Shown: positions 48,585-58,022, numbered from the stretch's first letter. The stretch is DNA of 64,000 nucleotides from an uncultured Allosphingosinicella sp. (GCA_934539295.1 CAKTCN010000011.1:1-64000); one strand, 5' to 3'. Notes: generated by a model from the letters alone, not told the origin. Translations and numbers: made by a program.

Positions 48585-49150
48585 GTGACGGTACCGCCGC
48601 GCATATTGTCGCGCGCGCTGATCTACGACGGCTGGCTCCGCCTGGAGAGCGTGCGATTTCGCATGCCCGATGGCGAGGTGGTGGAGCGCCATGTCGAGGA
48701 TCATGGCGCCGCCGCCTCCGTTCTTCCCTACGATCCCACCCGCAAGACGGTGCTGCTGGTCAGCATGCCGCGGGCGCCTGTGTCCGACAGCGGTGTGCCG
48801 GACCTGCTGGAAGCCATAGCAGGAAGGATCGAGGACGAGGATGCGGAGACCTGCGTGCGGCGCGAGGCGCTGGAAGAAGGCGGGGTACGCCTCGGTGAGC
48901 TGGAGCTCGTCGTCCAGGCCTGGTCGCTCCCGTCTATCTCGACCGAGCGCAACAGCCTCTTCCTGGCTCCGTTCGGAGAGGACGACCTGATCGGGGAAGG
49001 GGAGGAGCGGCCGACGAGAATGAAGGTATCACCGTTCATCATCTTCCTTTCGCCGACGCATGGTCGATGCTGGAAGCCGGCCGAATTCCAGACATGAAGA
49101 CGGTTCTATTGCTTCAAGCTTTGCGTCTGCGACGACCCGATCAATTCTAG
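48585..49150 (+). pseudogene. Nudix hydrolase (ADP-sugar diphosphatase-like), frameshifted
   Basis: The first frame (GTG 48585 to the stop at 49097) contains an intact Nudix box at about residues 79-101: Gly, then REALEEGGV. After about base 49005 the peptide stops resembling the family. In the -1 frame the sequence continues convincingly from GAADENEGITVHHLPFADAW to MKTVLLLQALRLRRPDQF and stops at 49150, the expected C-terminus. One base is therefore missing (or two inserted) in the purine run at about 48991-49008. The catalytic core is encoded, but the C-terminal part used for dimerisation would be lost. A sequencing error is an alternative. Confidence 0.75.
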
Positions 49151-49232
49151 CCGCAAAGGTTAGTGCTTGCGGGCGGGGCGGTTCGCGGCAATCATGGCGC
49201 CGGGGACCATAGCTAGGCTGTCAAACGGGGAC

Positions 49233-49856
49233 ATGGCGCGCCTATTGATCGCGGACGACGATCCGCTGACACTGTCGGGCATCGAGCTGCTGCTCGGGCA
49301 GAGCACGCATGCCATCGTAGCCAGGGCCCGCGATGGCGAGCAGGCTTTGGCCGCTACCGAAAAAGCCGCACCCGACATCCTGATCCTCGACGTGGATATG
49401 CCGGGTCTCGACGGCATCGAGGTCCTGCGGGTTTTACGAGAGCGCGGCGACCGTCGCCCGGTTGTGCTGCTGACCGCCAGGATCACCGACCGGCGAACCT
49501 ATGAAGCGCTGCAGCTGGGATTGGACGGCCTCGTCATCAAGGCACGTGCACCGGACGTCCTGCTTACCTGCATCGAATCGGTGTCGCAGGGACGCCGCTG
49601 GATCGATCACGAGATGCTGCAGCGCGCCATGGAAGTGAGCCTGAGCGGGGATGAAAAGGCGGATCCCCTGCGAAATCTCAGCGCGAGGGAGCAGGTTGTG
49701 GTGCAGCATGTGCTGAAAGGCCTGCGCAACCGCGACATAGCGGCGCAACTCGGCGTGACGGAGGGCACGATCAAGGTGCACCTCCATAATATCTTCGAAA
49801 AGCTGGATATTTCCAGCCGGACCGAGCTGGTCCTGAAGGCGACAGGCGCCGGCTGA
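49233..49856 (+). CDS. NarL/LuxR-type response regulator
   Basis: A 207-residue two-domain regulator. Receiver: acidic pocket ADDDP at 7-11, phospho-acceptor Asp53 (LILDVDMPG), the conserved Thr in LLTARI; the usual Lys is present in VIKARAP. The C-terminal LuxR helix-turn-helix reads LSAREQVVVQHVLKGLRNRD and continues to GTIKVHLHNIFEKL. The ATG at 49233 follows ACGGGGAC. No sensor kinase is adjacent. It lies 163 bases upstream of the DUF11 cluster on the same strand and is the obvious candidate to control it (inference). Confidence 0.9.
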   Translation: MARLLIADDDPLTLSGIELLLGQSTHAIVARARDGEQALAATEKAAPDILILDVDMPGLDGIEVLRVLRERGDRRPVVLLTARITDRRTYEALQLGLDGLVIKARAPDVLLTCIESVSQGRRWIDHEMLQRAMEVSLSGDEKADPLRNLSAREQVVVQHVLKGLRNRDIAAQLGVTEGTIKVHLHNIFEKLDISSRTELVLKATGAG

Positions 49857-49876
49857 GCACTGCGCCCCATCTGCGC

Positions 49877-49892
49877 TATATCCTCGGATATA
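49877..49892. promoter_or_regulatory. 7-2-7 palindrome upstream of the DUF11 cluster
   Basis: TATATCC-TC-GGATATA is a perfect palindrome of two heptamers separated by two bases, the geometry known for NarL-type dimers. It lies 20 bases after the NarL-type gene and about 130 bases before the first DUF11 gene. The heptamer does not match the NarL consensus closely. Confidence 0.45.
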
Positions 49893-49971
49893 TACGGTAT
49901 CTCCCATTCGGCAGACCGCAATTCGCCAGCGGTTCAATTCACCCCCTAAGTCCGAGTTTGTATTAGCGTTT

Positions 49972-49989
49972 TTACGGAAGTTACCGTAA
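49972..49989. promoter_or_regulatory. Inverted repeat just upstream of the first DUF11 gene
   Basis: TTACGG-AAGTTA-CCGTAA, 30 bases before the start of the gene at 50020. It is AT-richer than its surroundings and could be an operator or overlap the promoter. Confidence 0.4.
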
Positions 49990-50019
49990 TAGCCGCATAA
50001 CCGTGTGGGGGTTACCAAG

Positions 50020-51036
50020 ATGATGTTTGAGGCGTTCGGGGCCGCGCGCTCCGTACATGCACGCTCGCCGGGCTGGCTGCTGGCCGGTACGGCTGCCTGC
50101 GTGGCCGGCGCAACCCCGGCCTTTGCTGCCGGGACGCAGGCCGGCACCCAGATCGAGAACGTCGCCACGGCGAGCTACACGCCGCCGGGCGGAAGCGATC
50201 CGATAACGGTGGATTCGAACAAGGTCGTCCTGAAGGTTGACGAACTGCTGGACGTGAAGGTGACGTGGGAAGACCCGTCCCGTGTCGTCGTCGGCTCGCC
50301 CTCGGCGAACCAGAAGCTCAAGTTCAAGGTCACCAACACCGGTAACGGCCCGGAAAAGTTCACCATCGCCACCAACGCGGCGGTGACCGGCGACCAGTTC
50401 GATCCCACCGTCACCCAGGTCTATCTCGATAGCAACGGCAATGGCGGCTATGACGAGGGCGTCGACCAGATCTACACGGGCAACGAGCCCGTGATCCAGC
50501 CGGACGGCAGCATCATCCTGTTCGTGTCGTCGTCCATCCCGGCCGGCCGCGCCGACCAGGATCTTGGCCATGTCGCGCTGACGGCGACGGCGCAGACCGG
50601 TTCGGGCACGCCGGCCACGGTGTTTGCCGGTCAGGGCCAGGGCGGCGGCGATGCCGTTGTCGGCTTCTCGACTGCCGCTGCCAGCGTGCAGGGCACCTAC
50701 ATCGTGGCCAGCGCCATGGTGACGCTGCAGAAGAGCGCGGTCGTGCTCGACAGCTGGGGCGGTGCGACGCGGGTTCCGGGTTCGGTCATCACCTACACGA
50801 TCGTTGCCACCGTGGGTGGTTCGGGGTCGGTCGGCAGCCTCAGCATCAACGACGCCATTCCGGCCGGCTCGACCTATCAGCCGGGATCGATCGCGCTCGG
50901 CGGCACGGCCCTGACCGACGCCGCCAACGACGATGCCGGCCAGTTCAGCGGCAACGCCATTTCGGTGAACCTCGGCAATGTCTCCGCGCCGTCGACCCAG
51001 ACGGTCACGTTCAAAGTCAAGATTTCAGACCAGTGA
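50020..51036 (+). CDS. Secreted DUF11-like protein A
   Basis: A 338-residue exported protein. A long N-region (about 1-35) precedes the hydrophobic signal, which ends TPAFAAG. The mature protein starts GTQAGTQIENVATASY, a motif shared with the third and fourth genes of this cluster. Two immunoglobulin-like DUF11-type domains follow, each with the typical phrases VTNTGNGPEKFTI and the C-terminal LSINDAIPAGSTYQPGSI. The segment YLDSNGNGGYDEGVDQ resembles an acidic calcium-binding loop. It has no membrane anchor or sorting signal. The ATG at 50020 or 50023 is the likely start; a GTG at 50005 is less likely. Function is unknown; it is probably a surface or periplasmic structural protein. Confidence 0.82.
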   Translation: MMFEAFGAARSVHARSPGWLLAGTAACVAGATPAFAAGTQAGTQIENVATASYTPPGGSDPITVDSNKVVLKVDELLDVKVTWEDPSRVVVGSPSANQKLKFKVTNTGNGPEKFTIATNAAVTGDQFDPTVTQVYLDSNGNGGYDEGVDQIYTGNEPVIQPDGSIILFVSSSIPAGRADQDLGHVALTATAQTGSGTPATVFAGQGQGGGDAVVGFSTAAASVQGTYIVASAMVTLQKSAVVLDSWGGATRVPGSVITYTIVATVGGSGSVGSLSINDAIPAGSTYQPGSIALGGTALTDAANDDAGQFSGNAISVNLGNVSAPSTQTVTFKVKISDQ

Positions 51037-51050
51037 GAAGGATCGTGAAG

Positions 51051-51524
51051 ATGAAGACACTCCTCATGGCCCTCGCGGCCACCATGATGGTTCCGGCCGG
51101 CCCGCTGCTCGCGGCCCAGCAGGACATGACGATCACCAGCAAGTCGTTCGTCGAGCGCGTCACGACCGACGCGCAGGGCAAGGAAGAGCGCAAGCTGGAG
51201 GACACCATGTCGGTGGTCCCCGGCGACGTGATCCTGTTCGAGATCTCCTATCGCAACGAGGGCGCCCAGGCGGCGACCGAGTTCGTGGTCACCAATCCCC
51301 TTCCGCAGGCGATCACCTACGCCGGCGGTGAATCCGACGGTGCTGACGTGTCGATCGACGGCGGTCAGAACTGGGGCAAGTTGCCTGCACTGCAGGTGAA
51401 GGCTGCCGACGGCACCAGCCGTCCGGCTCAGCCGAGCGATGTGACGCACATCCGCTGGGCTTTCAATCAGCCGATTCCGGCGGGGCAAGGCGGCAAGCTG
51501 AGCTTCAGGGGTGTCGTCAAGTAA
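51051..51524 (+). CDS. Secreted single-domain DUF11-like protein B
   Basis: A 157-residue exported protein with a signal peptide (1-22, ending PLLAAQ). One DUF11-like beta-sandwich follows (VPGDVILFEISYRNEGAQAA, then VTNPLPQAITY). Unlike its neighbours it lacks the TxIENTAT start motif. The ATG at 51051 lies 14 bases after the previous stop, with GAAGGATCG upstream, so it is co-translated with protein A. It could be a small partner or cap of the larger proteins (inference). Confidence 0.8.
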   Translation: MKTLLMALAATMMVPAGPLLAAQQDMTITSKSFVERVTTDAQGKEERKLEDTMSVVPGDVILFEISYRNEGAQAATEFVVTNPLPQAITYAGGESDGADVSIDGGQNWGKLPALQVKAADGTSRPAQPSDVTHIRWAFNQPIPAGQGGKLSFRGVVK

Positions 51525-51594
51525 ATTTGAGTATCCCGCAAGGGGGCGCCGGCGGGGGTGGAATGGCGCCGAACACTAGAGAATGGATAGGGAC

Positions 51595-52779
51595 ATGAAG
51601 AACAGCATGAAGCTGCTCGCCACGGCGAGCGCGCTGGTTGCCGCTTCCGTCGCCACGCCGGCCTTTGCGGCCGGTACCGGTGCCGGTACGTCGATCGAGA
51701 ATACGGCAACCGTGAACTTCTCGGTCGGCGGCGTTGCACAGACCGCGAAGAAGTCGAACACCGATACGTTCGTGGTTGACCGCAAGGTCAACTTCACGCT
51801 CGTCGAGGCCGACAACGCCGACACGATCGTGACGCCGGGCGCCAAGTATCAGGTGACGACCTTCACCGTCACCAACTCGTCAAACGACAAGGTCAGCTTC
51901 GTCCTCGCCGCCGATCAGGCAGCGACCGCGAAGCGCGGCACCGACACGTTCAACGTGACGGACTTCCGCATCTTCGTCGAAAGCGGCACCGCAACGGGCT
52001 TCAACGGCACGTTCGATGCTCAGGGCGCCTATACGGGCAGCGACACCGAGATCACCAGCAACGGCTATCTCCAGGAAGTCCTGGCTGACCAGAGCAAGAC
52101 CATCTACGTTCTTGCCAACGTTCCGGTCACCAACGGCACCAACAACCTCGGCAACACCGACGTCGCCGCGATCCAGCTGACCGGCACGGCGTGGTCGAAC
52201 ACCTTCGCCGGTGGCGTGCTGACCACGTCCGCGACCCAGACCGCGAACGTCGTCGACACCGTCCTGGCCGATGCTGGCTACAACGGCATTGAGACCGATC
52301 GCGACGCCTACAAGGTCGAAACGGCCGCGATTGTCGTTCAGAAGTACAGCCGTGTCGTCAACGACCCGGTCACCACCGCTTCGAACGCCGCAAACAACAC
52401 CAACCACGCTCCCAAGATGATCCCGGGCGCGACGGTGGAATATTGCATCGCCGTTTCGAACACCACGGCCGTCAACGCCAGCGGCATCAAGATCGTCGAC
52501 GCCATTCCGGCGAACACCACGTACGTCGCCGGCTCGATCGTCAAGGACACCGTCGTCAACGCGTCGAACGAGTGCACCGGCGGTACTGCAGTGACCGACG
52601 CCATCGCGGGTGCCGACATCGACGGCTTCACGTCGACGGCGGTTGATGCCACGCTGGCCTCGATCCTGAATTCGACGCCGCCGCAGGGTTCGACGACCAC
52701 CTACGCGAAGCGCGGCCTGCGCTTCCAGGTGACGATCAACAACCCGACGTCGACCCCGGTCGCTCCCGTCACGCCGTAA
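51595..52779 (+). CDS. Secreted DUF11-like protein C
   Basis: A 394-residue exported protein, rich in Thr, Asn, Ala and Val and poor in Cys (two cysteines only). The signal peptide ends TPAFAAG and the mature start GTGAGTSIENTATVNF parallels protein A. It has repeated beta-sandwich units, the last typical of DUF11 (VEYCIAVSNTTAVNASGIKI, then VDAIPANTTYVAGSI). In-frame ATGs at 51583 and 51607 are alternatives to 51595. The composition suggests an extracellular fibre or matrix protein. Function is unknown. Confidence 0.82.
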   Translation: MKNSMKLLATASALVAASVATPAFAAGTGAGTSIENTATVNFSVGGVAQTAKKSNTDTFVVDRKVNFTLVEADNADTIVTPGAKYQVTTFTVTNSSNDKVSFVLAADQAATAKRGTDTFNVTDFRIFVESGTATGFNGTFDAQGAYTGSDTEITSNGYLQEVLADQSKTIYVLANVPVTNGTNNLGNTDVAAIQLTGTAWSNTFAGGVLTTSATQTANVVDTVLADAGYNGIETDRDAYKVETAAIVVQKYSRVVNDPVTTASNAANNTNHAPKMIPGATVEYCIAVSNTTAVNASGIKIVDAIPANTTYVAGSIVKDTVVNASNECTGGTAVTDAIAGADIDGFTSTAVDATLASILNSTPPQGSTTTYAKRGLRFQVTINNPTSTPVAPVTP

Positions 52780-52839
52780 GGATGACAGCTATCCCCGGGG
52801 CTGATGTCGGCCCCGGGGACATGCCTCTCAAGTGAAGAA

Positions 52840-55800
52840 ATGATGACCCGTTTCACCCATCTTTTGGGCGCGATCTTCTGCGTCCTCATGATGGCGCTCT
52901 CTTTAGTGGCGCCTTACACGCGCGCGCGTGCGCAAGAGGCGACGCCGGTCATCTCCAACACCGCTACGGCAAGCTGGCTGGCCGACGGCCGCCAGGCCTC
53001 CGTCGCCTCGAACCGTGTCGACATCCGGCTCGATGGCGTGACGGCACAGAAGCCCCAGCTCGACATTTTCCGGCTGACCCGCAACGGCGCGACCCAGTCG
53101 CTTGCCGGCGCCAGCTGCACCACGTCCAACGGGACGTCGCTTCCCTTCAGCTTCGAAGGCGTTTGGGGTTATGTGCCGGTTGGCGCCGTGCCGCTCCAGC
53201 CCGCGACCGAGATCAAGGCGGGCGAGCCGCTGATCTTCGGCGTCACTCACCAGGCGTCCAACCGCAATCCGACCCGGCTCGACACCAAGGAGATCGTGTT
53301 CACCAACGCGGCCGGTGACGAGGAAGTCGTGACCATGATCGAAACCGGCGTGAACACCGGCTACTTCATGGGCGCGCTGATGACCCGTGCCACGCCGCCG
53401 AGCCCGACCAAGCGCGACTGCGTCCTGTCGGTCCTGCCCGGAGAGCCGCTGCGTCTCGGCGCGGCCGAAGGCCAGGGCGAGCCCGTCTTCGCCGATGGCA
53501 ACGTCAACATGCTGATCGACCCGTACGGCATCACCTTCGACAGCGTCACGGGCGAATCCATCACGGGCGTCAAGGTGTCGATCGTCGACGCGGTGACCGG
53601 CCAGCCGGCCGAGGTCTATGGCGACGATGGCGTGTCGCGCTACCCCTCGACCGTCTATACCGGTCAGACGGTCGTGGACTCGGGCGGCACCGTCTATACT
53701 TTCCCGATCGGCGACTATCGCTTTCCGCTGATGCCGCCCGGCCGCTATCGCCTGGTGGTCGAGCCGGAGGAGCCCTACACCTTCCCGTCCGGCATCCCGG
53801 CCGAGGAACTGGCCCATCTCGACCGGCCCGATGGCGGCAAGTTCGCCATCCTCCCCGGTTCCTATGGCGGTGTCATCGAGCTGTTCGACCCGGCGCCGGT
53901 GCGCGTGGACATCCCGCTCGACAAGCCGGGCGGCGCGCTGCTCCTCACCAAGACCGCGTCGGAAATCGTCGGCCAGGCCGGCGACACGATCTCCTACCAG
54001 ATCAACGTGACCAATTCTGACCCGCTGCGTCCGTCGGGCGTCATCACCCTGACCGACCTTATCCCGGCGCAGATGCGCCTGCGCGAAGGCACCGTCCGCA
54101 TCGACGGTCAGAAGATCGACGTCGATGCAGGACCCGATGGGGCCAAGATGACCCTCGTTCTGCCGCGCCTGAAGCGTGCGTCGACCATGAAGATCACCTA
54201 TGCGCTCGAGATCCGTTCGGATGCGCGCGAAGGCGATGCGCTGAACCGCGTCACCGCCGTCGATGACCTCGGCAATGTCAGCAATGTGGCCGACGCACTG
54301 GTCCGGATCGAGCGTGACAGCATCGCCGACCGCATGACCATCATCGGCCGCGTGGTCGAGGCCGCCTGCTCCATCGATCCGGACAAGGCGCCGGGCATTG
54401 CCGGCGTGCGCGTCATGATGGAGGACGGCAGCTATGCCGTCACCGACATGGACGGCCGTTATCACTTCGAAGGTGTCGTTCCCGGCACCCACGTCGTCCA
54501 GCTCGACGATTCGAGCCTGGTCGGCCACGAACTCGTGGACTGCGCGCAGTCGACCCGTTCGGCCGGCCGCTCCTTCTCGCGCTTCGTCGAGGGCCGTGGT
54601 GGTTCGCTGAAGCGGGTCGATTTCCGCGCGGTGAAACGCGAAGGCTCGGTCGAGGCGGTGGTCGCCAAGCGCCCGCAGGTGCTCGATGACGCGGCGGCAG
54701 CCGGTGGCGGGCGAGACTGGCTGACGGAAACGCAGCCGGGCGTGATCGACTGGCTGTTCCCGGCCACCAACTTCAACCCTCGCGCGCCGGTGACCCGCGT
54801 CGCCATCTCGCACCTCGCCGACCAGACGGTCCGCCTGTCGGTCGATGGCAAGCCGGTGGACCCGCTGCAGTTCGAGAGCGTGTCGAAGGGACCGCACGGC
54901 AGTGTCAGCCTGTGGCGCGCAGTGCCGATCAACGGCCGCAAGTCGCTGCTGACTGCCGAAGTGCTCAATGCCGACGGCAGCGTCGCCAAGCGCCTGGAGC
55001 GCGAAGTCTATTACTCCAACACGCCGGTGCAGGCCGAATTCCTGCGGGACAAGTCGGTGCTGGTTGCCGATGGCGTGACCCGTCCGGTGATCGCGGTGCG
55101 CCTCACCGATCGCCACGGCAAGCCGATCCACCACGACGTCATCGGCGACTTCGAGGTCCCGGCGCCTTATTATCCCGCGGTCGAGGTGGATGCACAGCAG
55201 GCGCGCCAGCTCGCCGGGCTGGAGCGTGCGCAGCCGGTGTGGCGCGTGCATGGCGACGAGGGCATCGCCTATATCGAGCTGGAGCCGACCACCGCGTCGG
55301 GCACCGTGTCGATCCGCTTCGACTTCCGCGATGGCGAGGCCCAGCGCGAGCAGCGTCTCGAGGCATGGCTGGATCCGGGCGATCGTCCCTGGACCGTCGT
55401 CGGCCTGGCGCAGGGCACCGTCGGCTTCAATAAGCTGCAGGGCCACCTGCAGGATCTGAAGGACGAGGAAAAGGATACGCTGACCGACGGTCGCCTGGCG
55501 CTCTATGCCAAGGGCAAGATTAGCGGCCAGTGGCTGATGACGCTCGCCTATGACAGCGACAAGAAGGAAGACGAGACCCGCTTCGCCGGCATCATCGATC
55601 CGCGCGCTTACTATACCGTCTATGCCGACACGTCCGAGCGCCGCTATGACGCCGCATCGATCCGCAAGCTCTACCTGCGTCTCGAGCGTCGCCAATTCTA
55701 CGCGCTGTTCGGCGACTTCGAAACCGGCATCGACGAGCCCGAGCTCGCCCGCTACACCCGCTCGCTGAACGGCGTGAAGGCCGAATATGGTTCCGATCGC

Positions 55801-57924
55801 GTAAGCGCGCTGGCCTTTGCCGCCGATACGCCGACCCGCTTCCGCCGTGACGAGATCCAGGGCAACGGCCTGTCGGGTCCCTATGCGCTGGGCGCCCGCG
55901 AGATCATGGCGAACAGCGAGCGCATCCAGATCGAGGTGCGCGACCGCGAGCGTTCGGACCGCGTGGTCGATACGCGCCTGCTGACCCGCTACATCGATTA
56001 CGAGATCGACTATGTGCAGGGCCTGATCCGCTTCAAGGAGCCGATCCTCAGCCGCACCAGCGATCTCGATCCGCAGTTCATCATCGCCACCTACGAAGTG
56101 GACGGCGTTGGCGAGCGTCAGCTGAATGCCGGTGCACGTGCCAGCTGGCGCAGCAAGGATCAGAAGCTGCAGGTTGCGGCGACGGCGATCCACGACAGCA
56201 ATGACGGTGGCAAGACCCTGCTCGGCGGTGCCGACGTGCGTTACCGTCCCGACCAGCGCACCGAGATCCGCGCCGAAGTGGCGGTCAGCGATGCCCGTCC
56301 GGAGGCGACCGGTGAAGGCGAGGGCGGCACCGCCACCGCATGGCTGGTCGAGGCCGAGCATCATGGCGAGAAGTTCGACGCGCTTGCTTATGTCCGCCAG
56401 CAGGACGGGGGCTTCGGCGCGGGCCAGATCAGCGGCGCGAATGCCGGCACGCGCAAGATCGGCATCGACGGCCGCGTCGGCATCACCGATGCCCTGCAGT
56501 TCACCGGCAGCGCCTGGCACGAGACCGGCCTCGGCTCCGACCTGCGCCGTATCGCTGCGCGCGGACTGCTGGAATATCGCTCCGCTGACTGGGGCGGCCG
56601 TGCAGGCTTCACCTTCGCCCAGGATCGCCTGGCCGATGGCCGCCAGCTCGATTCCACGATCCTGCAGCTCGGCGCCAACCGTCGCTTCTTCGACAACAAG
56701 CTGGAGCTCGACGCACAGACCGAGATCCCGTTGTCGGGCAACAATGACAGCGTCGACTTCCCGGCGCGTCACCGCCTCGCCGCACGTTACTCGCTGACCC
56801 AGGGCGTGCAGCTGATCGGCAATTACGAGATCGCCGATGGTCGCAACATCGATGCGCGCACGGCCAAGCTAGGCTTCGAAGTGCAGCCCTGGACGGGTGC
56901 CAAGGTCATGGCGATGGGCAATGTCCAGCAGATTGCCGAATATGGCGCACGCAGTTTTGCCGCCTTCGGTCTGTCCCAGTCGCTGGTGCTCGACGAACAT
57001 TGGTCGATCGATGCCACGGTGGACTCGAACCGTTCGCTTGGCGGCATCGATCCCTCGCTCGTCGTCAACCCGGATCACCCCGTATCGGCCGGCGGTCAGC
57101 TGAGCGACGGTGTCATCACCGAGGATTTCACGGCCCTCACTGCCGGCGCGACCTATCGTTCGGACCTGTGGAGCGTCTCCAGCCGCGCCGAGTATCGGAT
57201 GAGCGAGCTTGGCGACCGCTACGGCGCCACGGTCGGCGCCATCCGCCAGATCGGTGAAGGCCAGGCGATCGGCGGCGCGGCCAGCTACCTGGTTGCGAAG
57301 GACGAGAAGGGCGCCAGCACCCGCACCGCGGACGTCCAATTCTCCTGGGCGCACCGTCCGGCCGGCAGCCGCATCGCCTTCCTCGACAAGGTCGAGGTCC
57401 GCGCGGAGAAGCTGGAGAATGGCGTCCTCGGCCAGACCGGTCCGATCGGCCTGCCTTCGCTGATCAATGGCGATGCGTCCTCGCTCCGCGTGATCAACAG
57501 CCTGTCGCTCAACTGGTCCCCGCTGAGCGGTGGCCGCGACGACGACCAGTATCTGGAGCGTTCCGAATTCTCGCTCTTCTGGGGTTCGCGCTATGCGTCG
57601 GAGAAGATCGGCGATGCCGACATCAAGGGCTGGAGCAATGTGGTGGGTCTCGACGGACGCATCGGCCTTGGCGAGCGTTTCGATATCGGCGGTGCCTTCA
57701 CCATCCGCCAGGGTCTCGGCAGTCGATCCTTCGCCTATTCGGGCGGTCCCAGCATCGGCATCTCGCCGGTGAAGAACAGCTGGATCTCGCTCGGCTGGAA
57801 CATCGTCGGCTTCGAGGATCGCGACTTCGAAGAATCGCGCTACACCCGCTCGGGTCCCTACGCCACGCTGCGCTTCAAGTTCGACCAGAACACGCTGCAG
57901 GGTCTGGGCCTCGGGCGCCGCTAA
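52840..57924 (+). CDS. Giant DUF11/SdrB-like protein with predicted C-terminal beta-barrel
   Basis: A 1,694-residue exported protein. Order: signal peptide (about 1-32, ending RARAQ), the N-terminal motif PVISNTATASW shared with A and C, beta-rich region (50-360), a DUF11 domain (about 367-470: ISYQINVTNSD.. LTDLIPAQMRLREG), an SdrB/carboxypeptidase-regulatory-like domain (500-560: VTDMDGRYHFEGVVPGTH), an Ig-like region (600-850), and from about 856 to the end about 840 residues of alternating polar/aromatic strands that look like an outer-membrane beta-barrel. The block DYEIDYVQGLIRFKEPI is of a type found in large surface proteins. The C-terminus ends LGLGRR, without the usual terminal aromatic residue. 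It probably anchors or exports proteins A-C (inference). Confidence 0.8.
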   Translation: MMTRFTHLLGAIFCVLMMALSLVAPYTRARAQEATPVISNTATASWLADGRQASVASNRVDIRLDGVTAQKPQLDIFRLTRNGATQSLAGASCTTSNGTSLPFSFEGVWGYVPVGAVPLQPATEIKAGEPLIFGVTHQASNRNPTRLDTKEIVFTNAAGDEEVVTMIETGVNTGYFMGALMTRATPPSPTKRDCVLSVLPGEPLRLGAAEGQGEPVFADGNVNMLIDPYGITFDSVTGESITGVKVSIVDAVTGQPAEVYGDDGVSRYPSTVYTGQTVVDSGGTVYTFPIGDYRFPLMPPGRYRLVVEPEEPYTFPSGIPAEELAHLDRPDGGKFAILPGSYGGVIELFDPAPVRVDIPLDKPGGALLLTKTASEIVGQAGDTISYQINVTNSDPLRPSGVITLTDLIPAQMRLREGTVRIDGQKIDVDAGPDGAKMTLVLPRLKRASTMKITYALEIRSDAREGDALNRVTAVDDLGNVSNVADALVRIERDSIADRMTIIGRVVEAACSIDPDKAPGIAGVRVMMEDGSYAVTDMDGRYHFEGVVPGTHVVQLDDSSLVGHELVDCAQSTRSAGRSFSRFVEGRGGSLKRVDFRAVKREGSVEAVVAKRPQVLDDAAAAGGGRDWLTETQPGVIDWLFPATNFNPRAPVTRVAISHLADQTVRLSVDGKPVDPLQFESVSKGPHGSVSLWRAVPINGRKSLLTAEVLNADGSVAKRLEREVYYSNTPVQAEFLRDKSVLVADGVTRPVIAVRLTDRHGKPIHHDVIGDFEVPAPYYPAVEVDAQQARQLAGLERAQPVWRVHGDEGIAYIELEPTTASGTVSIRFDFRDGEAQREQRLEAWLDPGDRPWTVVGLAQGTVGFNKLQGHLQDLKDEEKDTLTDGRLALYAKGKISGQWLMTLAYDSDKKEDETRFAGIIDPRAYYTVYADTSERRYDAASIRKLYLRLERRQFYALFGDFETGIDEPELARYTRSLNGVKAEYGSDRVSALAFAADTPTRFRRDEIQGNGLSGPYALGAREIMANSERIQIEVRDRERSDRVVDTRLLTRYIDYEIDYVQGLIRFKEPILSRTSDLDPQFIIATYEVDGVGERQLNAGARASWRSKDQKLQVAATAIHDSNDGGKTLLGGADVRYRPDQRTEIRAEVAVSDARPEATGEGEGGTATAWLVEAEHHGEKFDALAYVRQQDGGFGAGQISGANAGTRKIGIDGRVGITDALQFTGSAWHETGLGSDLRRIAARGLLEYRSADWGGRAGFTFAQDRLADGRQLDSTILQLGANRRFFDNKLELDAQTEIPLSGNNDSVDFPARHRLAARYSLTQGVQLIGNYEIADGRNIDARTAKLGFEVQPWTGAKVMAMGNVQQIAEYGARSFAAFGLSQSLVLDEHWSIDATVDSNRSLGGIDPSLVVNPDHPVSAGGQLSDGVITEDFTALTAGATYRSDLWSVSSRAEYRMSELGDRYGATVGAIRQIGEGQAIGGAASYLVAKDEKGASTRTADVQFSWAHRPAGSRIAFLDKVEVRAEKLENGVLGQTGPIGLPSLINGDASSLRVINSLSLNWSPLSGGRDDDQYLERSEFSLFWGSRYASEKIGDADIKGWSNVVGLDGRIGLGERFDIGGAFTIRQGLGSRSFAYSGGPSIGISPVKNSWISLGWNIVGFEDRDFEESRYTRSGPYATLRFKFDQNTLQGLGLGRR

Positions 57925-58022
57925 GCCCTATCGAAAGTTACGGCATTTCTGGCCGATCGGCAGAGTGCGGCCGGCGCCGTGGTGCGTCACATGAGTGGGC
58001 AGCGGAGCGGGGGCTTCGTCCA

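Noticed and set aside
52903..56772. A 1,289-codon open frame on the minus strand opposite the giant DUF11/barrel gene
   Set aside because: It mirrors the codon structure of the plus-strand gene (GC-rich third positions), has no signal or family motif, and the plus-strand protein has a clear signal peptide and domains.
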